A DNA stretch of 39,848 bases from Oscillospiraceae bacterium (GTDB lineage: Bacteria > Bacillota > Clostridia > Oscillospirales > Oscillospiraceae), in assembly GCA_031290515.1 (NCBI GenBank), contig JAITNK010000026.1, forward strand, positions 1 through 39,848. Reading direction: 5' to 3'. Below, piece after piece: positions 28,901 to 38,227 of the stretch. Position 1 is the first letter of the stretch. Every line of letters starts with the position of its first letter. Under the pieces are notes generated by a model that was not told the origin of the DNA, did not search any database, and saw only the letters and a program-made list of their open reading frames with translations. The translations under genes and the position numbers were made by a program.

Positions 28901-29932
28901 CTCGCGCTCGAGGCGGACAGCTTCACCGCGTCTATGCCGTTCGCGGAGCAGATTCTGCAAAACAAGCTCGACCTGTTTTCGTTCAAGGCGAACGCTGCGG
29001 TTTCGATTTCAGCCGCGGCGATAGACTGGACGTTTGACCTTGAAACGAAGAAAAGCGCGATGCAGTCAAGCGCATACTCGCCAGCGTCGCTCGGCAATCT
29101 GCGGCTCCGCGTCGCGCCGGCGGACGCGGAAGTGCATATCGACACGCGCGCGAACCGCTACAGCTTCAAGTTCGGCGTTGACGTAGAGTTCTTCGGGGAA
29201 GTCGCGCTTCAGGTCGGCTGGGGCGGCGAGGGGATTTCAAACGGAATCGTACCGTCCGAAGTCATACTGTTCTATGACGACGACAAGACCGTCTTGGTCT
29301 CCGGCGTACCGGTTACGTTCAGCGACTTCAGCCTCGGAGTTAAGAACATCGATACGTCGAAAAGCATTGCGTTCTGGACACTGACCGGCGGGTGCGACGT
29401 TTCGGGAGCGAAGCTGTCCGCGCTCGGCGGCAATATGAAAGGGCTTGAGGAATGGATCGGCGACGTATCGATACTCAAAATCGACGACCTCAACTTTGAG
29501 TTCACGCTCGGAGACGCGTATTTCAAGGCGACCGGCGGTTTCAGGTTTCTTGAAGCAATCGACGTAGGCGGGTGCGAAATCGAAGCCGGGAGACTGAACT
29601 ACACGTCGCAGCTGCTCGGTATGAACGACGCCGCCGCCGCGGGACTGCGAATCGCGATTACCGCGGGACCGAGCCTGCATATCGGTTCAAGCTCGGTTAC
29701 GGTTCAGGGTACCGGCGAGCTTGATCTGCTGAACGCGTTCTTCGGACTGCAGCTGAAAGGCGTTATAGACGCGCGGCTTCAGCTCTGGATTATAGCGGTT
29801 GAAAAGAGTCTGCACGGCGAAATCGGGATCGGCTTCAGGCAGACGCCGGGCGGTCAGTACGCGTTCATAATCCGCACGATACCGAAGAGCATAGACGTAA
29901 CCTGGCCGAAAAACGTATCGGGAAAGCTGTAG
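25907..29932 (+). CDS. Large von Willebrand factor A domain protein (1341 aa)
   Basis: MIDAS LLCVDVSGSMDGDKI; N-terminal TMs; TPR-like helical region; beta-rich C-terminal half. Confidence 0.85.
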   Translation: MGNAGIQIAAGLAPLVLFCAVAALVAKRGKLRFIALGGAALVIAAAVFFPSLGTLKANAAGSLDELGLVYAVADAGDDALALEMLGELRRDTMYRPEYALAAARISASGGDTAAAKALYLKTGADFPKSSGELETVTGLAALDLEYYGAASPENAADAAARRGEAVKAAKESFAEVIEDAIGEDPDKKLQKAAGFIVGAGRAHSAFLKGELDDTSETSKELKKLDSFLSETPEGAASPQLRLARLKYQLLTENYKKIAQSSDENSDYNELLIVSELYLNGLVKNGDFQGEFGSANREKYETVYNRLSDIYTEDYQTKPREERKSARSLLDALGTVAENPALGRIEEKLLGYAESDNALDASKVWLQAAKIEHALGNDVRVGEFLDRSLDTVGDCEDSSFTAPMYQLAGIISDKDSPERLRDAAKYAEAVLSNNMTVKLPASVAQGVDSGSLAGNMKEQLETYVSQKRMSVKIVNVDTTDFGSRGEIRATVNFRDTKFTDAGALAAELQITDCGLQITDFEIEKVNYGSANILLCVDVSGSMDGDKIKRLREAVALFVSGKEDIENISIIAFDDGVSGEWPFGTSVSDLEAAADSLYAGGGTNMYGALIESIERFEVRPGEINSIILMSDGQDNYPASFEAIERNIGAPCRDRGITVYSIGFGSDADIIYLNELASVTGGFYLNANESDSTSSVNQLSEFFEGLRAQILNQYLITFKATDTLSYSRELIVQLGASGLDYDKAAYYLGGGGNSIADPDVEPEESPVYLQGKAVFGFEPRLLFKNGKTQTVLLRGAGFESGDTASVTLRGTVTGMEYNLGASIVDSGSVSVTIPAGIAVDIYDADVKINGKFALLRKGFSVFVQGGEIVTEFGQYRFTSYIKNEDYGETVLSGFVRMNGWLDFNDAVRLSGDLDGSVAYLTDLYGSQVAYNSPGSTGIAATLAGTGQKLYLPPLGVVALANDAVYESANGAVRVEAFPTSGIRVGGLFAFGSGRLSLYPNRLALEADSFTASMPFAEQILQNKLDLFSFKANAAVSISAAAIDWTFDLETKKSAMQSSAYSPASLGNLRLRVAPADAEVHIDTRANRYSFKFGVDVEFFGEVALQVGWGGEGISNGIVPSEVILFYDDDKTVLVSGVPVTFSDFSLGVKNIDTSKSIAFWTLTGGCDVSGAKLSALGGNMKGLEEWIGDVSILKIDDLNFEFTLGDAYFKATGGFRFLEAIDVGGCEIEAGRLNYTSQLLGMNDAAAAGLRIAITAGPSLHIGSSSVTVQGTGELDLLNAFFGLQLKGVIDARLQLWIIAVEKSLHGEIGIGFRQTPGGQYAFIIRTIPKSIDVTWPKNVSGKL

Positions 29933-29941
29933 GTGAGGCAG

Positions 29942-32104
29942 ATGAGAAGTATAATTAAAAAGACGCTCGCGGCTTTGCTTGTACTCGCCGCCGCGCTCTC
30001 GCTTCCGGCTTACGCCGCCGCCGCGGAGGAGACGAAAGAGCTTTTCACGATAGACCGCGAATACAATATGACCGTATCGGTCGTATACGACGCCGCGGAA
30101 CCGGCGGTATCGTTCACGGCTCCGAACGGCACGGTGATTCGGGGCGGTTCGCTCCGCGCGGAGCGCGGAGAGGGCTACGTCGTGTACTATCTCGACAAAG
30201 CCGCGCCCGGAACGTGGCTGATAACGTACGACAAGGGCGAGAACACGGTGTTCGAGGTAGTCTACGCGAGCTACACCGAGCCGGTTACGATCGGCGGGCT
30301 TACGGTCGGCGAGGTGAACGGTTCGTATCTCGACTATACTTACACCGTCTCGTCGGACGGCGGCGGGTACCTCGATTTCAAGCTGTTCGCCGTTATAACC
30401 GACGCTTCCGGAGCGGCTATCGGCGAGCGCGAGCTTGACTCGTGGCGGGACTACGACTCCGGCAATCCGGTTCAGCGGAACGTTTACGTCGGCGGTCTTT
30501 CCGATTACTCGCAGTACAGACTGCGGCTCGACGTTTCTATGCAAAACGGCGTCGAGGAGGTTTACGACTCGAAGGTGTCGGATCAGACGTTTGCGGTGAG
30601 TACCGGTTCCGCGCCGGCGGCGGTGGCGAACGTCCGCGCCGCGGTAAACGTGCGCGACGGCGGGCTGACGCTCGACTGGAGCGAGTGGGCTGTCCGGAAC
30701 GGCGAGTACATCGTCGCCGTGTTTCAGGGCGCGGCGGAGGAGCCGCTGTACTTCGCCGAGACCTCCGGCACGGACGCGCACGCGCTGTTCGACGCGGCGG
30801 GCGGCAGTCTGCGCGTCGAGCTTAGCTACAGGGACAACGGCAAAACCTCCGCGACGCTTACGAAGACGATTCCGGTTCCCGCGGGCGAGCCGATTCGGGT
30901 GACGACGCCCGAGCTTACGAACAGCGCGCAGGCAGTCGTCGAGTACAACCTCACGGGCGGTTCCTCCGGATACGTTTCGGTCAACGGCAGGGAAGAGCGG
31001 CTGAATTTAAGCGGCGCGGGCACCTTTTCCGTGCTTCTGCCGGAGGAGCGCAACGTGATTCTCGTCGGCTGTTACGCGCCCGGCGACGAATATATAAGCT
31101 ACGGCGCGGAGTACACGGTGACGGTGGACGGCGTTCCGCCGACGCTGCGTCTGCCGGAGAACAAGACGGCTCTGCGCGTGAACGCGGCGGAGTTCACGCT
31201 CGCGGGAGTAACCGAACCAGGCGCGACAGTCAGCGTCGGAGAGCAGACGGTCACGGCGGACGAAACCGGGGCGTTCGTCTGCGCCGTCGCGCTTGCCGAC
31301 GGGGAGAATATTATCCGAATCTCCGTGTCGGACGCGGCGGGCAACATTACGTCGCAGAGCGTCGTCATAACGCGCGCGAAGTCGGCGGACGCGGAGAAAA
31401 CCTCCGCGTTCAGCCGGATTTTGAAGTACATACCGCTCGCGGTTTCGGTAGCCGGTTCCGCGGCGGTCTTAGTCGCCGTACTCGTCATTACGAAGCGTTT
31501 CGGTGCGGCGGCGGACAAAAAGCTGTTCACGGTAAAAACGGTATTCGCGGTTTCGGTCGCGGCGTCCGCGATTCTCGCGGTAGTGTTCGGAATTATGCTG
31601 GCGAAATACCTGTCGCTTAAAAATCTGCTGAGCGGAGAGGAATACTTCGACCTTGCCGCAAAGTCTATCGACGAAGCCTTTGAGGCAATCGGCAGGAAAG
31701 ACGTACTGCGCGGACGCGCGGTCCGGAGCGGCGCGGCATTCGGCGCGGCGTTGCTCGTCGCGGGCGCGTCGTTCGCCGCGGCGCGTCTGCTGAAAAGCGG
31801 AAAGCTCGCGGGCAGGGCGGAGAAAGTCAAAAAGCCGGAAGACGCGCGCAAGCGTCCGTCCGCCAAAGAGCGTAACGGCGGCGAATTCGCCGGGAAAAAG
31901 CGGGACGTTTCGTGGCTCGACGCCGACGCGCCGACATCGGTAACGCAGCGCGGCGAGCCGCAGACGCCGGAAACCGAAGTCCCGGGCGGCGGAACCGCGT
32001 CCGCAGAAGACGCGGTCGGTACGCTGATATGCCCGAACTGCGGCGAGGCGCACGACGTTCCGGTCAAATTCTGCCGGAAGTGCGGACATAAATTGAACGG
32101 CTGA
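29942..32104 (+). CDS. Secreted/membrane protein with Ig-like repeats and C-terminal zinc ribbon
   Basis: Signal peptide MRSIIKKTLAALLVLAAALSLPAYAAAA; two TMs; C-terminal LICPNCGEAHDVPVKFCRKCGHKLNG. Confidence 0.8.
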   Translation: MRSIIKKTLAALLVLAAALSLPAYAAAAEETKELFTIDREYNMTVSVVYDAAEPAVSFTAPNGTVIRGGSLRAERGEGYVVYYLDKAAPGTWLITYDKGENTVFEVVYASYTEPVTIGGLTVGEVNGSYLDYTYTVSSDGGGYLDFKLFAVITDASGAAIGERELDSWRDYDSGNPVQRNVYVGGLSDYSQYRLRLDVSMQNGVEEVYDSKVSDQTFAVSTGSAPAAVANVRAAVNVRDGGLTLDWSEWAVRNGEYIVAVFQGAAEEPLYFAETSGTDAHALFDAAGGSLRVELSYRDNGKTSATLTKTIPVPAGEPIRVTTPELTNSAQAVVEYNLTGGSSGYVSVNGREERLNLSGAGTFSVLLPEERNVILVGCYAPGDEYISYGAEYTVTVDGVPPTLRLPENKTALRVNAAEFTLAGVTEPGATVSVGEQTVTADETGAFVCAVALADGENIIRISVSDAAGNITSQSVVITRAKSADAEKTSAFSRILKYIPLAVSVAGSAAVLVAVLVITKRFGAAADKKLFTVKTVFAVSVAASAILAVVFGIMLAKYLSLKNLLSGEEYFDLAAKSIDEAFEAIGRKDVLRGRAVRSGAAFGAALLVAGASFAAARLLKSGKLAGRAEKVKKPEDARKRPSAKERNGGEFAGKKRDVSWLDADAPTSVTQRGEPQTPETEVPGGGTASAEDAVGTLICPNCGEAHDVPVKFCRKCGHKLNG

Positions 32105-32139
32105 TTCGGACAAACCACAATATTACGGAGGTACGGTAT

Positions 32140-34584
32140 ATGGCATACACTTTAAGACCGGTTTCGGACAGAGTCGCGAAAATGCGCGCGAGGTACCGGG
32201 ACACGCAGCCGGAAATCTGCGTCGCGAGGTACAGGCTCGTCACGGAATTCTACAAGTCGCACCCGGAGCTTGAAGGAATGCTGCGGCGTGCGCTGAATTT
32301 CAAAAACATCTGTGAGAATATCCCGGTGCGAATCGACGAGGGCGAGGTCATCGCCGGCGCGCAGTCGTCGAAGTTCCGCGCCTGCGCGCTGTACCCCGAA
32401 AACTCGGTGGACTGGCTGCGCGACGAGCTTTCAAGCGGGCTTATTATGACGCGGGACATCGACCCTTACGTCATATCGGAATCAGACCGCGAATATGTGC
32501 TGGGAACAATCGACTACTGGCTCGGCGAATGTATGTCCCGCAAGGCGGACGCGCAGCTGCTCGACGAGTACCGCGCGCTCGCCGGTAACGGCGTGTCGCA
32601 GTTCGCGGAGTTCGGACAGGCGGCGGCTCCGGTGGGGCACTTCGTCGCGGGGTACAACAGGGCTATCCGCAAGGGCTTCGCGGCGATTAAGGCGGAGTGC
32701 GAAGCGAAGAAAGCGGAGCTTATCGCCGCCGCGCTGCCGGGCGGCACAATCGACCAATATAACTTTTACCGCGCGGTTTCGATAGTCTGCGACGGAATCA
32801 TCAAGCTCACGAAGCGGTACGCCGCGCTCGCGTCAGAGCTTGCGGAGCGCGAGGAGCGTCCCGGACGCCGCCGCGAGCTTGAAGCTATGGCGGAGTGCCT
32901 GTCGTGGACGGTCGAAAAGCCGGCGCGTAATTTTCACGATGCGCTGCAATGCCTTTTTATGTATCAGACCGCGCTCTGTCTCGACGCGAATATGCACGGG
33001 CTGTCGTTCGGGCGCGTCGATATGTACCTCGGCGAGTATCTGGAGCGCGACCTCGCGTCCGGCGCGGTTACGGAAGAGTACGCGCAGGAGCTTACGGACT
33101 TGTTCTACCTCAAGGTCGCGGAGATGAACAAGCCGTGGAGCTACGGCGCGACACAGTCGAACCCCGGCTACACGTCCGGTCAGCTTATGACGCTCGGCGG
33201 CGTCAAGCGCGACGGTACGGACGCGTCCAACGCCGCGACGTATATGATGCTGCAATCGTCCGGCAGACTGCTGCTGCACGACCCCCCTCAGGCGCTGCTC
33301 GTCCACCGCGGCACGCCGCCGGAGCTTTGGGAAGCGGCAATCGCCACGACGAAGCTCTGCGGCGGCGTGCCGACGTTCGAGAATCAGGACGTGATTATTC
33401 CCGCACTCGTTGCGCGCGGACTGTCGCTCGAGGACGCGCGCGAATGTTCGTGCGTCGGCTGCGTCGAGCTGTCAGGCACCGGAAACGACTGGCCCGCCTG
33501 CGGCGGAACGGGTACCGAGTCGTATATGAATCTCGCGAACGCGCTCCTGCTCGCGATTAACGACGGGTTTACTCCGGTGCCGATGATTTCCGCGTTTGCA
33601 GAAGCTCCGCCGGGAACGCCGAACAAACGCGTCGGCGCGGCGACCGGGTACCTCTACGAAATGACCTCAATCGAACAGGTTATGGAGGCGTTCCGGACGC
33701 AGCTCGACATCTTTGTGCGCTGGCACCATATGAACATAAACTCGTTCGAGTACATCGCACGGCAGATTCTCCCGCAGCCGCTTGTCTCCGCGACGGTGGA
33801 CGGCTGCGTCGAGTCCGGACGCGACGTTATGTTCGGCGGCGCGAAGTACAACAGTACCGGCAACTCCGGCGTCGGTCTCGGCAACGCCGCCGACAGTTTG
33901 TACATTATCAATCAGCTCTGCTTCGTCGAAAAACGCTGCACGACGCGCGAGCTGTACGACGCGGTTATGGCGAACTGGGTCGGCTTTGACGCGCTGCGCG
34001 GGTACATTATCAACGACTGCCGCCACTACGGCAACGGCTACCCCGAGTGCGACGCATACGCCGCTTTCGCCGCGCGCTGCTTCGCCGAGAGCGTACACCG
34101 CTGTTCGGGACCGCGCGGGGGCACCGCCGCCGGACTGTACCCGGTCACAATAAACGTAGTTTTCGGATATGTCACAAAGGCTACGCCGGACGGCAGACGC
34201 GCGGGCGAACCGCTCGCCGACGGAATCGCCGCGCCGCAGGGATACGACAAAAACGGTCCGACGCAGGTCATTGCGTCCGTCGCCGCCGTGCCGCAGTCGG
34301 AGTTCCCGAACGGCACGCTTATGAATCTCAAATTTCACCCGAACGCGCTCTCCGGCTCCGGGGGTACCGCGAAAATGACGCAGTTAATGCAGACGTACTT
34401 CGACCTCGGCGGTATGGAACTGCAAATCAACGTCGTCTCCGCCGAAACGCTCCGTGACGCGCAGAAGAACCCGGACAGGTACCGCGACCTCGTCGTGCGC
34501 GTCGCCGGATTCTCCGCCTACTTCACAGAGCTTCACCCAGACGGTCAGAACGACCTTATCCGCCGCACCGAGCTGAGCTTTTAG
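32140..34584 (+). CDS. Glycyl radical enzyme, pyruvate formate-lyase/diol dehydratase superfamily
   Basis: 814 aa; active-site region ARECSCVGCVELSGTG; C-terminal glycyl radical motif VRVAGFSAYF. Confidence 0.93.
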   Translation: MAYTLRPVSDRVAKMRARYRDTQPEICVARYRLVTEFYKSHPELEGMLRRALNFKNICENIPVRIDEGEVIAGAQSSKFRACALYPENSVDWLRDELSSGLIMTRDIDPYVISESDREYVLGTIDYWLGECMSRKADAQLLDEYRALAGNGVSQFAEFGQAAAPVGHFVAGYNRAIRKGFAAIKAECEAKKAELIAAALPGGTIDQYNFYRAVSIVCDGIIKLTKRYAALASELAEREERPGRRRELEAMAECLSWTVEKPARNFHDALQCLFMYQTALCLDANMHGLSFGRVDMYLGEYLERDLASGAVTEEYAQELTDLFYLKVAEMNKPWSYGATQSNPGYTSGQLMTLGGVKRDGTDASNAATYMMLQSSGRLLLHDPPQALLVHRGTPPELWEAAIATTKLCGGVPTFENQDVIIPALVARGLSLEDARECSCVGCVELSGTGNDWPACGGTGTESYMNLANALLLAINDGFTPVPMISAFAEAPPGTPNKRVGAATGYLYEMTSIEQVMEAFRTQLDIFVRWHHMNINSFEYIARQILPQPLVSATVDGCVESGRDVMFGGAKYNSTGNSGVGLGNAADSLYIINQLCFVEKRCTTRELYDAVMANWVGFDALRGYIINDCRHYGNGYPECDAYAAFAARCFAESVHRCSGPRGGTAAGLYPVTINVVFGYVTKATPDGRRAGEPLADGIAAPQGYDKNGPTQVIASVAAVPQSEFPNGTLMNLKFHPNALSGSGGTAKMTQLMQTYFDLGGMELQINVVSAETLRDAQKNPDRYRDLVVRVAGFSAYFTELHPDGQNDLIRRTELSF

Positions 34585-34777
34585 GACGCGGGGGAGCGAC
34601 CGCGTCCGTCAGCGGCGGCAGGTGTATTTTTGAGTAAGTGAGCCGACGGAGAGCAAAATCAAAACACATACGGAGGACGCCGAAGTGCCGAACAAGACGT
34701 TCGCCGAAGTCAATATAATCCGCCTGCGCAAGCGGCGGCAGCGGACGGAAGCGGGAGTGCGGACAGGACGCGGCGGT

Positions 34778-35167
34778 TTAGTCCGCGCAATGCGACTGTT
34801 CGAGGGTTTCTTTCGCGAGCGCGAGTTTTTCGCACAGAATTTGTTCGAGGCGGGCTATGTGACGGACAGTCTCGCTCACGGAGCGGTTGACCGCGATAAC
34901 CTCGCCCGGTTCGGACGCAAGCTCGAGAGTCTTTTGGATTTTCTCACCCTCGGCGTTCAAAATGTGCGCAACCGACGCCTCGGCGAGAGCGATACTGGCG
35001 ATTACATTCGCGCAGCCGTTGCGAACGTTTGTTTTGGAATCGCAGCAATTTTTCGCGCGGCAAACTATGTCCTCCGGGCGCACGGCAGGTCTGTATATGT
35101 GCATAGGCCAGTCGTCGTTGCGGCTTTTGGGATACGCGCGTCGGCAGCCGAAGCTTTTTTTCGCCAT
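34778..35167 (-). CDS. Small protein sharing an N-terminal-type helical domain with the collagen-like protein
   Basis: ASIALAEASVAHILNAEGEKIQKTLE, cf. [25 protein letters not shown] in 35260..36267. Confidence 0.75.
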   Translation of the reverse strand: MAKKSFGCRRAYPKSRNDDWPMHIYRPAVRPEDIVCRAKNCCDSKTNVRNGCANVIASIALAEASVAHILNAEGEKIQKTLELASEPGEVIAVNRSVSETVRHIARLEQILCEKLALAKETLEQSHCAD

Positions 35168-35191
35168 TTTTCGGGATACCTCCTTTAAGAA

Positions 35192-35229
35192 GCCGCGCCC
35201 CGGCTGCGCTTGAGATGCCGGGGCGCGGC
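35192..35229 (-). terminator. Strong GC hairpin between the collagen-like gene and its downstream neighbour
   Basis: 13-bp perfect stem GCCGCGCCCCGGC ... GCCGGGGCGCGGC; no T-run on the minus strand (possible attenuator). Confidence 0.55.
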
Positions 35230-35259
35230 ATAATTTGCGCTTGGCTTAACGGTGCGGGT

Positions 35260-36267
35260 TTAGGTGTTGTATCCCTCGACCGTCAAAAAGGCGTTACAGC
35301 CGCCGGGCGATCCCAGCGTGATTCCCCCAACGTCCACCTTGAACTGGATAGTTGCGTGCGGCGGGTATTTCGCTATCCAGTCAATCGAGTTTATGCCTTC
35401 GCCGCAGATCGGGACATAGATGCCCGTGCCGACGCCGTCCTGAATCATTTCAATCCTTGAATTCATAGCGAAGGTCTCCAGGTTCACTCCGAAGTGGATG
35501 CGGTGATAGGGCGCGGTGCCCAGGGTCAGCGTCTCTCCGGCGGCGTCCACCGTCATCCCCTCCAAGACAGCGGGTCTGCTGAACTTTATAATCGTCCCCT
35601 GGAGTATCTGACCCGGCTGGTCGTTCATCAGCGAAGCGAATTCGGTGATTCCGCTCGGACCCGCGGGTCCCGCGGGACCTTCTTTACCCGGAAGTCCCTC
35701 CGAACCCGGAGTTCCGTCTTGACCCGCAGGACCTATCGGACCCGTCGCGCCCGTTGCGCCGGTCGCGCCCGCCGGACCCGCAGGACCTGTCGGACCCGGC
35801 GCGCCTGTGAGACCCACAGGACCTGCCGGACCAGTTGCACCCGCCGGACCCGCCGGACCCGCTGCGCCCGCCGCACCCGTGGAACCCACAGGACCTGTCG
35901 GACCCGGCGCGCCTGTGGGACCCGCAGGACCCTCTGGTCCCGCTGCGCCCGCAGGACCTGCCGGTCCCGCCGGACCCGCGGGACCGGCAGGTCCGGGAAT
36001 CCCGGAGCCGCTTACCGCGGCGGCAAGCTTTTCTTTCAGGCTCTCCTCAATCGACGCGGCGTCGCCCAGCAGCTCGCGCACCGAGGAGTTGACTTCTATA
36101 AGCTCCGATATGGTGACGCCGGGAGCCGCGATTGCGGCTTGCAGTTTCTCCCCTTCGGCATTTATGATGTGCGAAAGCGCCGCTTCCTCGAGCGCGATCG
36201 AGGCGAGTATATGAGAGAGTGCCTGGTCGCGGTCAATGTCGCCGATTTCGATTTTTGGCATTGACAT
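35260..36267 (-). CDS. Collagen-like (Gly-X-Y) surface/exosporium-type protein
   Basis: Helical N-domain, ~35 [12 protein letters not shown] triplets, globular C-terminal domain ending [14 protein letters not shown]. Confidence 0.9.
   Translation of the reverse strand: MSMPKIEIGDIDRDQALSHILASIALEEAALSHIINAEGEKLQAAIAAPGVTISELIEVNSSVRELLGDAASIEESLKEKLAAAVSGSGIPGPAGPAGPAGPAGPAGAAGPEGPAGPTGAPGPTGPVGSTGAAGAAGPAGPAGATGPAGPVGLTGAPGPTGPAGPAGATGATGATGPIGPAGQDGTPGSEGLPGKEGPAGPAGPSGITEFASLMNDQPGQILQGTIIKFSRPAVLEGMTVDAAGETLTLGTAPYHRIHFGVNLETFAMNSRIEMIQDGVGTGIYVPICGEGINSIDWIAKYPPHATIQFKVDVGGITLGSPGGCNAFLTVEGYNT
35648..36003 (-). repeat. DNA encoding Gly-X-Y triplet repeat
   Basis: Repeating 9-bp units (ggacccgcc/gcgcccgcc) on plus strand. 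Confidence 0.9.
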
Positions 36268-36373
36268 TATATATTAACTTCCTTTCTGATTCGGTTCCTC
36301 AAAATATTGAGAGATTCGGCAGGCGAACCACCTGCTTACCGTAATAATATGATATGCGCGCGGTTCGGCTGCG

Positions 36374-36874
36374 TTACCCCGCAGACAGCGCGAAATATCT
36401 TTCGCGGAACAGGCGCACATATTCGTTATCGACGCGCTCGAACCCGACGTCCGCGAACGCGCGCTCGGCGGCGGTCCGCTCCGGCTCGAACGTGTCGGTG
36501 AGGTACGCGTACCCGAGTTCGCGGAACGCCTTATCGCAGACGAGACGCAGAGCCGCCTTGCCGTAACCGTTGCCGCGGTGCCGCGCTTCTATCGTTACGG
36601 AAACCTGATTTCCGAGCTTCGGGGAAACGGAAACCTCGCCTATCGGCTGTCCGTCAAGCGTCACATACGCGTAATAGCCGCCGGAAGCCGGGAAACGCGT
36701 AAACCAGTCGCGCAGATACTCCTCCGACAGGTACACGGTGCCGTCAACGACGTTGTCGCCGTGAGGCGCGTTGTGCGTCATTGTGTCCCGGTCGAGGCAG
36801 AGTTTTTGCCGGTACCGCCAATCGTCCGGAGCGGGAACGCGCAGGGCGAGCGTTGCGGGTGTTGCGTCAGGCAT
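36374..36874 (-). CDS. GNAT family N-acetyltransferase
   Basis: VSVTIEARHRGNGYGKAALRLVCDKAFRELGYAYLTDTFEPERTAAERAFADVGFE. Confidence 0.85.
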   Translation of the reverse strand: MPDATPATLALRVPAPDDWRYRQKLCLDRDTMTHNAPHGDNVVDGTVYLSEEYLRDWFTRFPASGGYYAYVTLDGQPIGEVSVSPKLGNQVSVTIEARHRGNGYGKAALRLVCDKAFRELGYAYLTDTFEPERTAAERAFADVGFERVDNEYVRLFRERYFALSAG

Positions 36875-37235
36875 TTTACGGCTCCTTCAGGTCATTTACT
36901 TCGGGGACAGCATACCCGAATTTCTCCGGTCTGTCAAGTTAAACGGCGGGGACTTGCGCGCGCGGTTCAATTAACGCCGACCCATCTGTTTTTTCCGGCG
37001 CGCTTGACGTCCCCTCCGCAACTGTTTCCGCGACGGCGTCCGCGCTTACTTCCGGCGGGGGCGTTTGCATTAACCGAGCGTCGGATTGCCGCGCGGCATT
37101 TTCCGCGACTTCCGGCGTTGCCGTTAGTTTCTCGGTTTTTCCTGTATGCTCTTGTCAATCGTTGATTGTCCTTCTTAAATACACGCCCGAAAGATGTTAA
37201 ACTATCCCGGAAAGCGAACGGGAGGGATAACATTT

Positions 37236-38078
37236 ATGAAGCGAATGACAATCACGGCAGGGACGCGTGCGGGGTTCTCGGCGGAGCTGCGGCGCGGGGA
37301 GAAGAGCGCGGCGACGGTTGAGAAATATCTGCGGTACGCGCGGCGGTTCTCGTCGGAGCTGTGCGGGGCGGAGCTTACGAAAGACGCGGTAATCGCGTAC
37401 AAGGCGCGCGTTGCGGAACGCTATACGGCGGCGGGCGCGAACGGAATGATTGCGGCGGTGAACAGTCTGCTCGTGTATCTGGGACGCGCGGACTTGAGGG
37501 TATCGCCGCTTAAAGTACAGCGGCGGCTGTTTTCGCCTCCGGAGCGCGAACTGAACCGCGGAGAGTTTGAGCGGCTCGTAGCCGTGACGGAGCGCGGCGG
37601 CGACGCGCGTCTGTCGCTCGCGCTGCGGACGATGTTCGCGACGGGAATCCGCGTCGGCGAGCTGCGCTTCGTCACCGTAGAGGCGGCGCGCGGCGGCAGA
37701 ACGGAAATTCGGCTCAAAGGCAAAATCCGCGAACTGTTTTTGCAGCCGAAACTGTGCAAACTGCTGCTCGGATACGCCAAACGGCGCGGAATCGCAAGCG
37801 GTTCCGTGTTTGTCACGCGGAGCGGCAAGCCGATAGACCGTTTCGCGGTCTGGCGCGGAATGAAGCGGCTCGGCAGACTCGCCGGAGTCGCGGCGGCGAA
37901 AGTGTTTCCGCATAACCTGCGGCATCTGTTCGCCAGGATATTCTACGCGAAAATCCCGAATCTCGCCGCGCTCGCCGACGTTATGGGTCACAGCGACGTG
38001 AACACGACGAGAATTTACACCGCGTCGTCCGGCGCGGAGTTGCGGCGGCAGCTCGATTCCCTGCGGCTGATTCTGTAG
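37236..38078 (+). CDS. Tyrosine recombinase (XerC/D-like integrase)
   Basis: SAM-like N-domain; catalytic TGIRVGEL, KGKIRE, HNLRHLF, GHSDVNTTRIYT; RBS ggaggg. Confidence 0.93.
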   Translation: MKRMTITAGTRAGFSAELRRGEKSAATVEKYLRYARRFSSELCGAELTKDAVIAYKARVAERYTAAGANGMIAAVNSLLVYLGRADLRVSPLKVQRRLFSPPERELNRGEFERLVAVTERGGDARLSLALRTMFATGIRVGELRFVTVEAARGGRTEIRLKGKIRELFLQPKLCKLLLGYAKRRGIASGSVFVTRSGKPIDRFAVWRGMKRLGRLAGVAAAKVFPHNLRHLFARIFYAKIPNLAALADVMGHSDVNTTRIYTASSGAELRRQLDSLRLIL

Positions 38079-38090
38079 CGCAACTAAAAA

Positions 38091-38116
38091 TACCACGGAA
38101 TTGTTATTCCGTGGTA
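38091..38116 (+). repeat. Candidate recombination site L: 10-6-10 lox-like
   Basis: TACCACGGAA-TTGTTA-TTCCGTGGTA, 12 nt after the recombinase stop. Confidence 0.85.
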
Positions 38117-38146
38117 ATACCGTGCCGCGCAGGTGCGGAAAGGCGC

Positions 38147-38177
38147 AAAAAAAGCGCGCCGGAGTTCACGGGCGCGC
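38147..38177 (-). terminator. Minus-strand intrinsic terminator inside the candidate invertible segment
   Basis: Minus strand reads GCGCGCC...GGCGCGC followed by TTTTTTT. Confidence 0.7.
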
Positions 38178-38227
38178 AAAAATGAGCGCGGAAAAGCAAG
38201 CCGGGAAAATTTTTTCTTCTCCGGCGT

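Noticed and set aside
34685-35188. 167-aa plus-strand ORF opposite the 34778..35167 gene
   Set aside because: The minus-strand product shares a domain with the collagen-like protein, so the plus ORF is probably spurious despite its position after the GRE.
38091-38116. The 26-bp palindromes as ordinary intrinsic terminators
   Set aside because: No T-run follows either copy, and two exact inverted copies 202 bp apart with asymmetric cores are not explained by termination.
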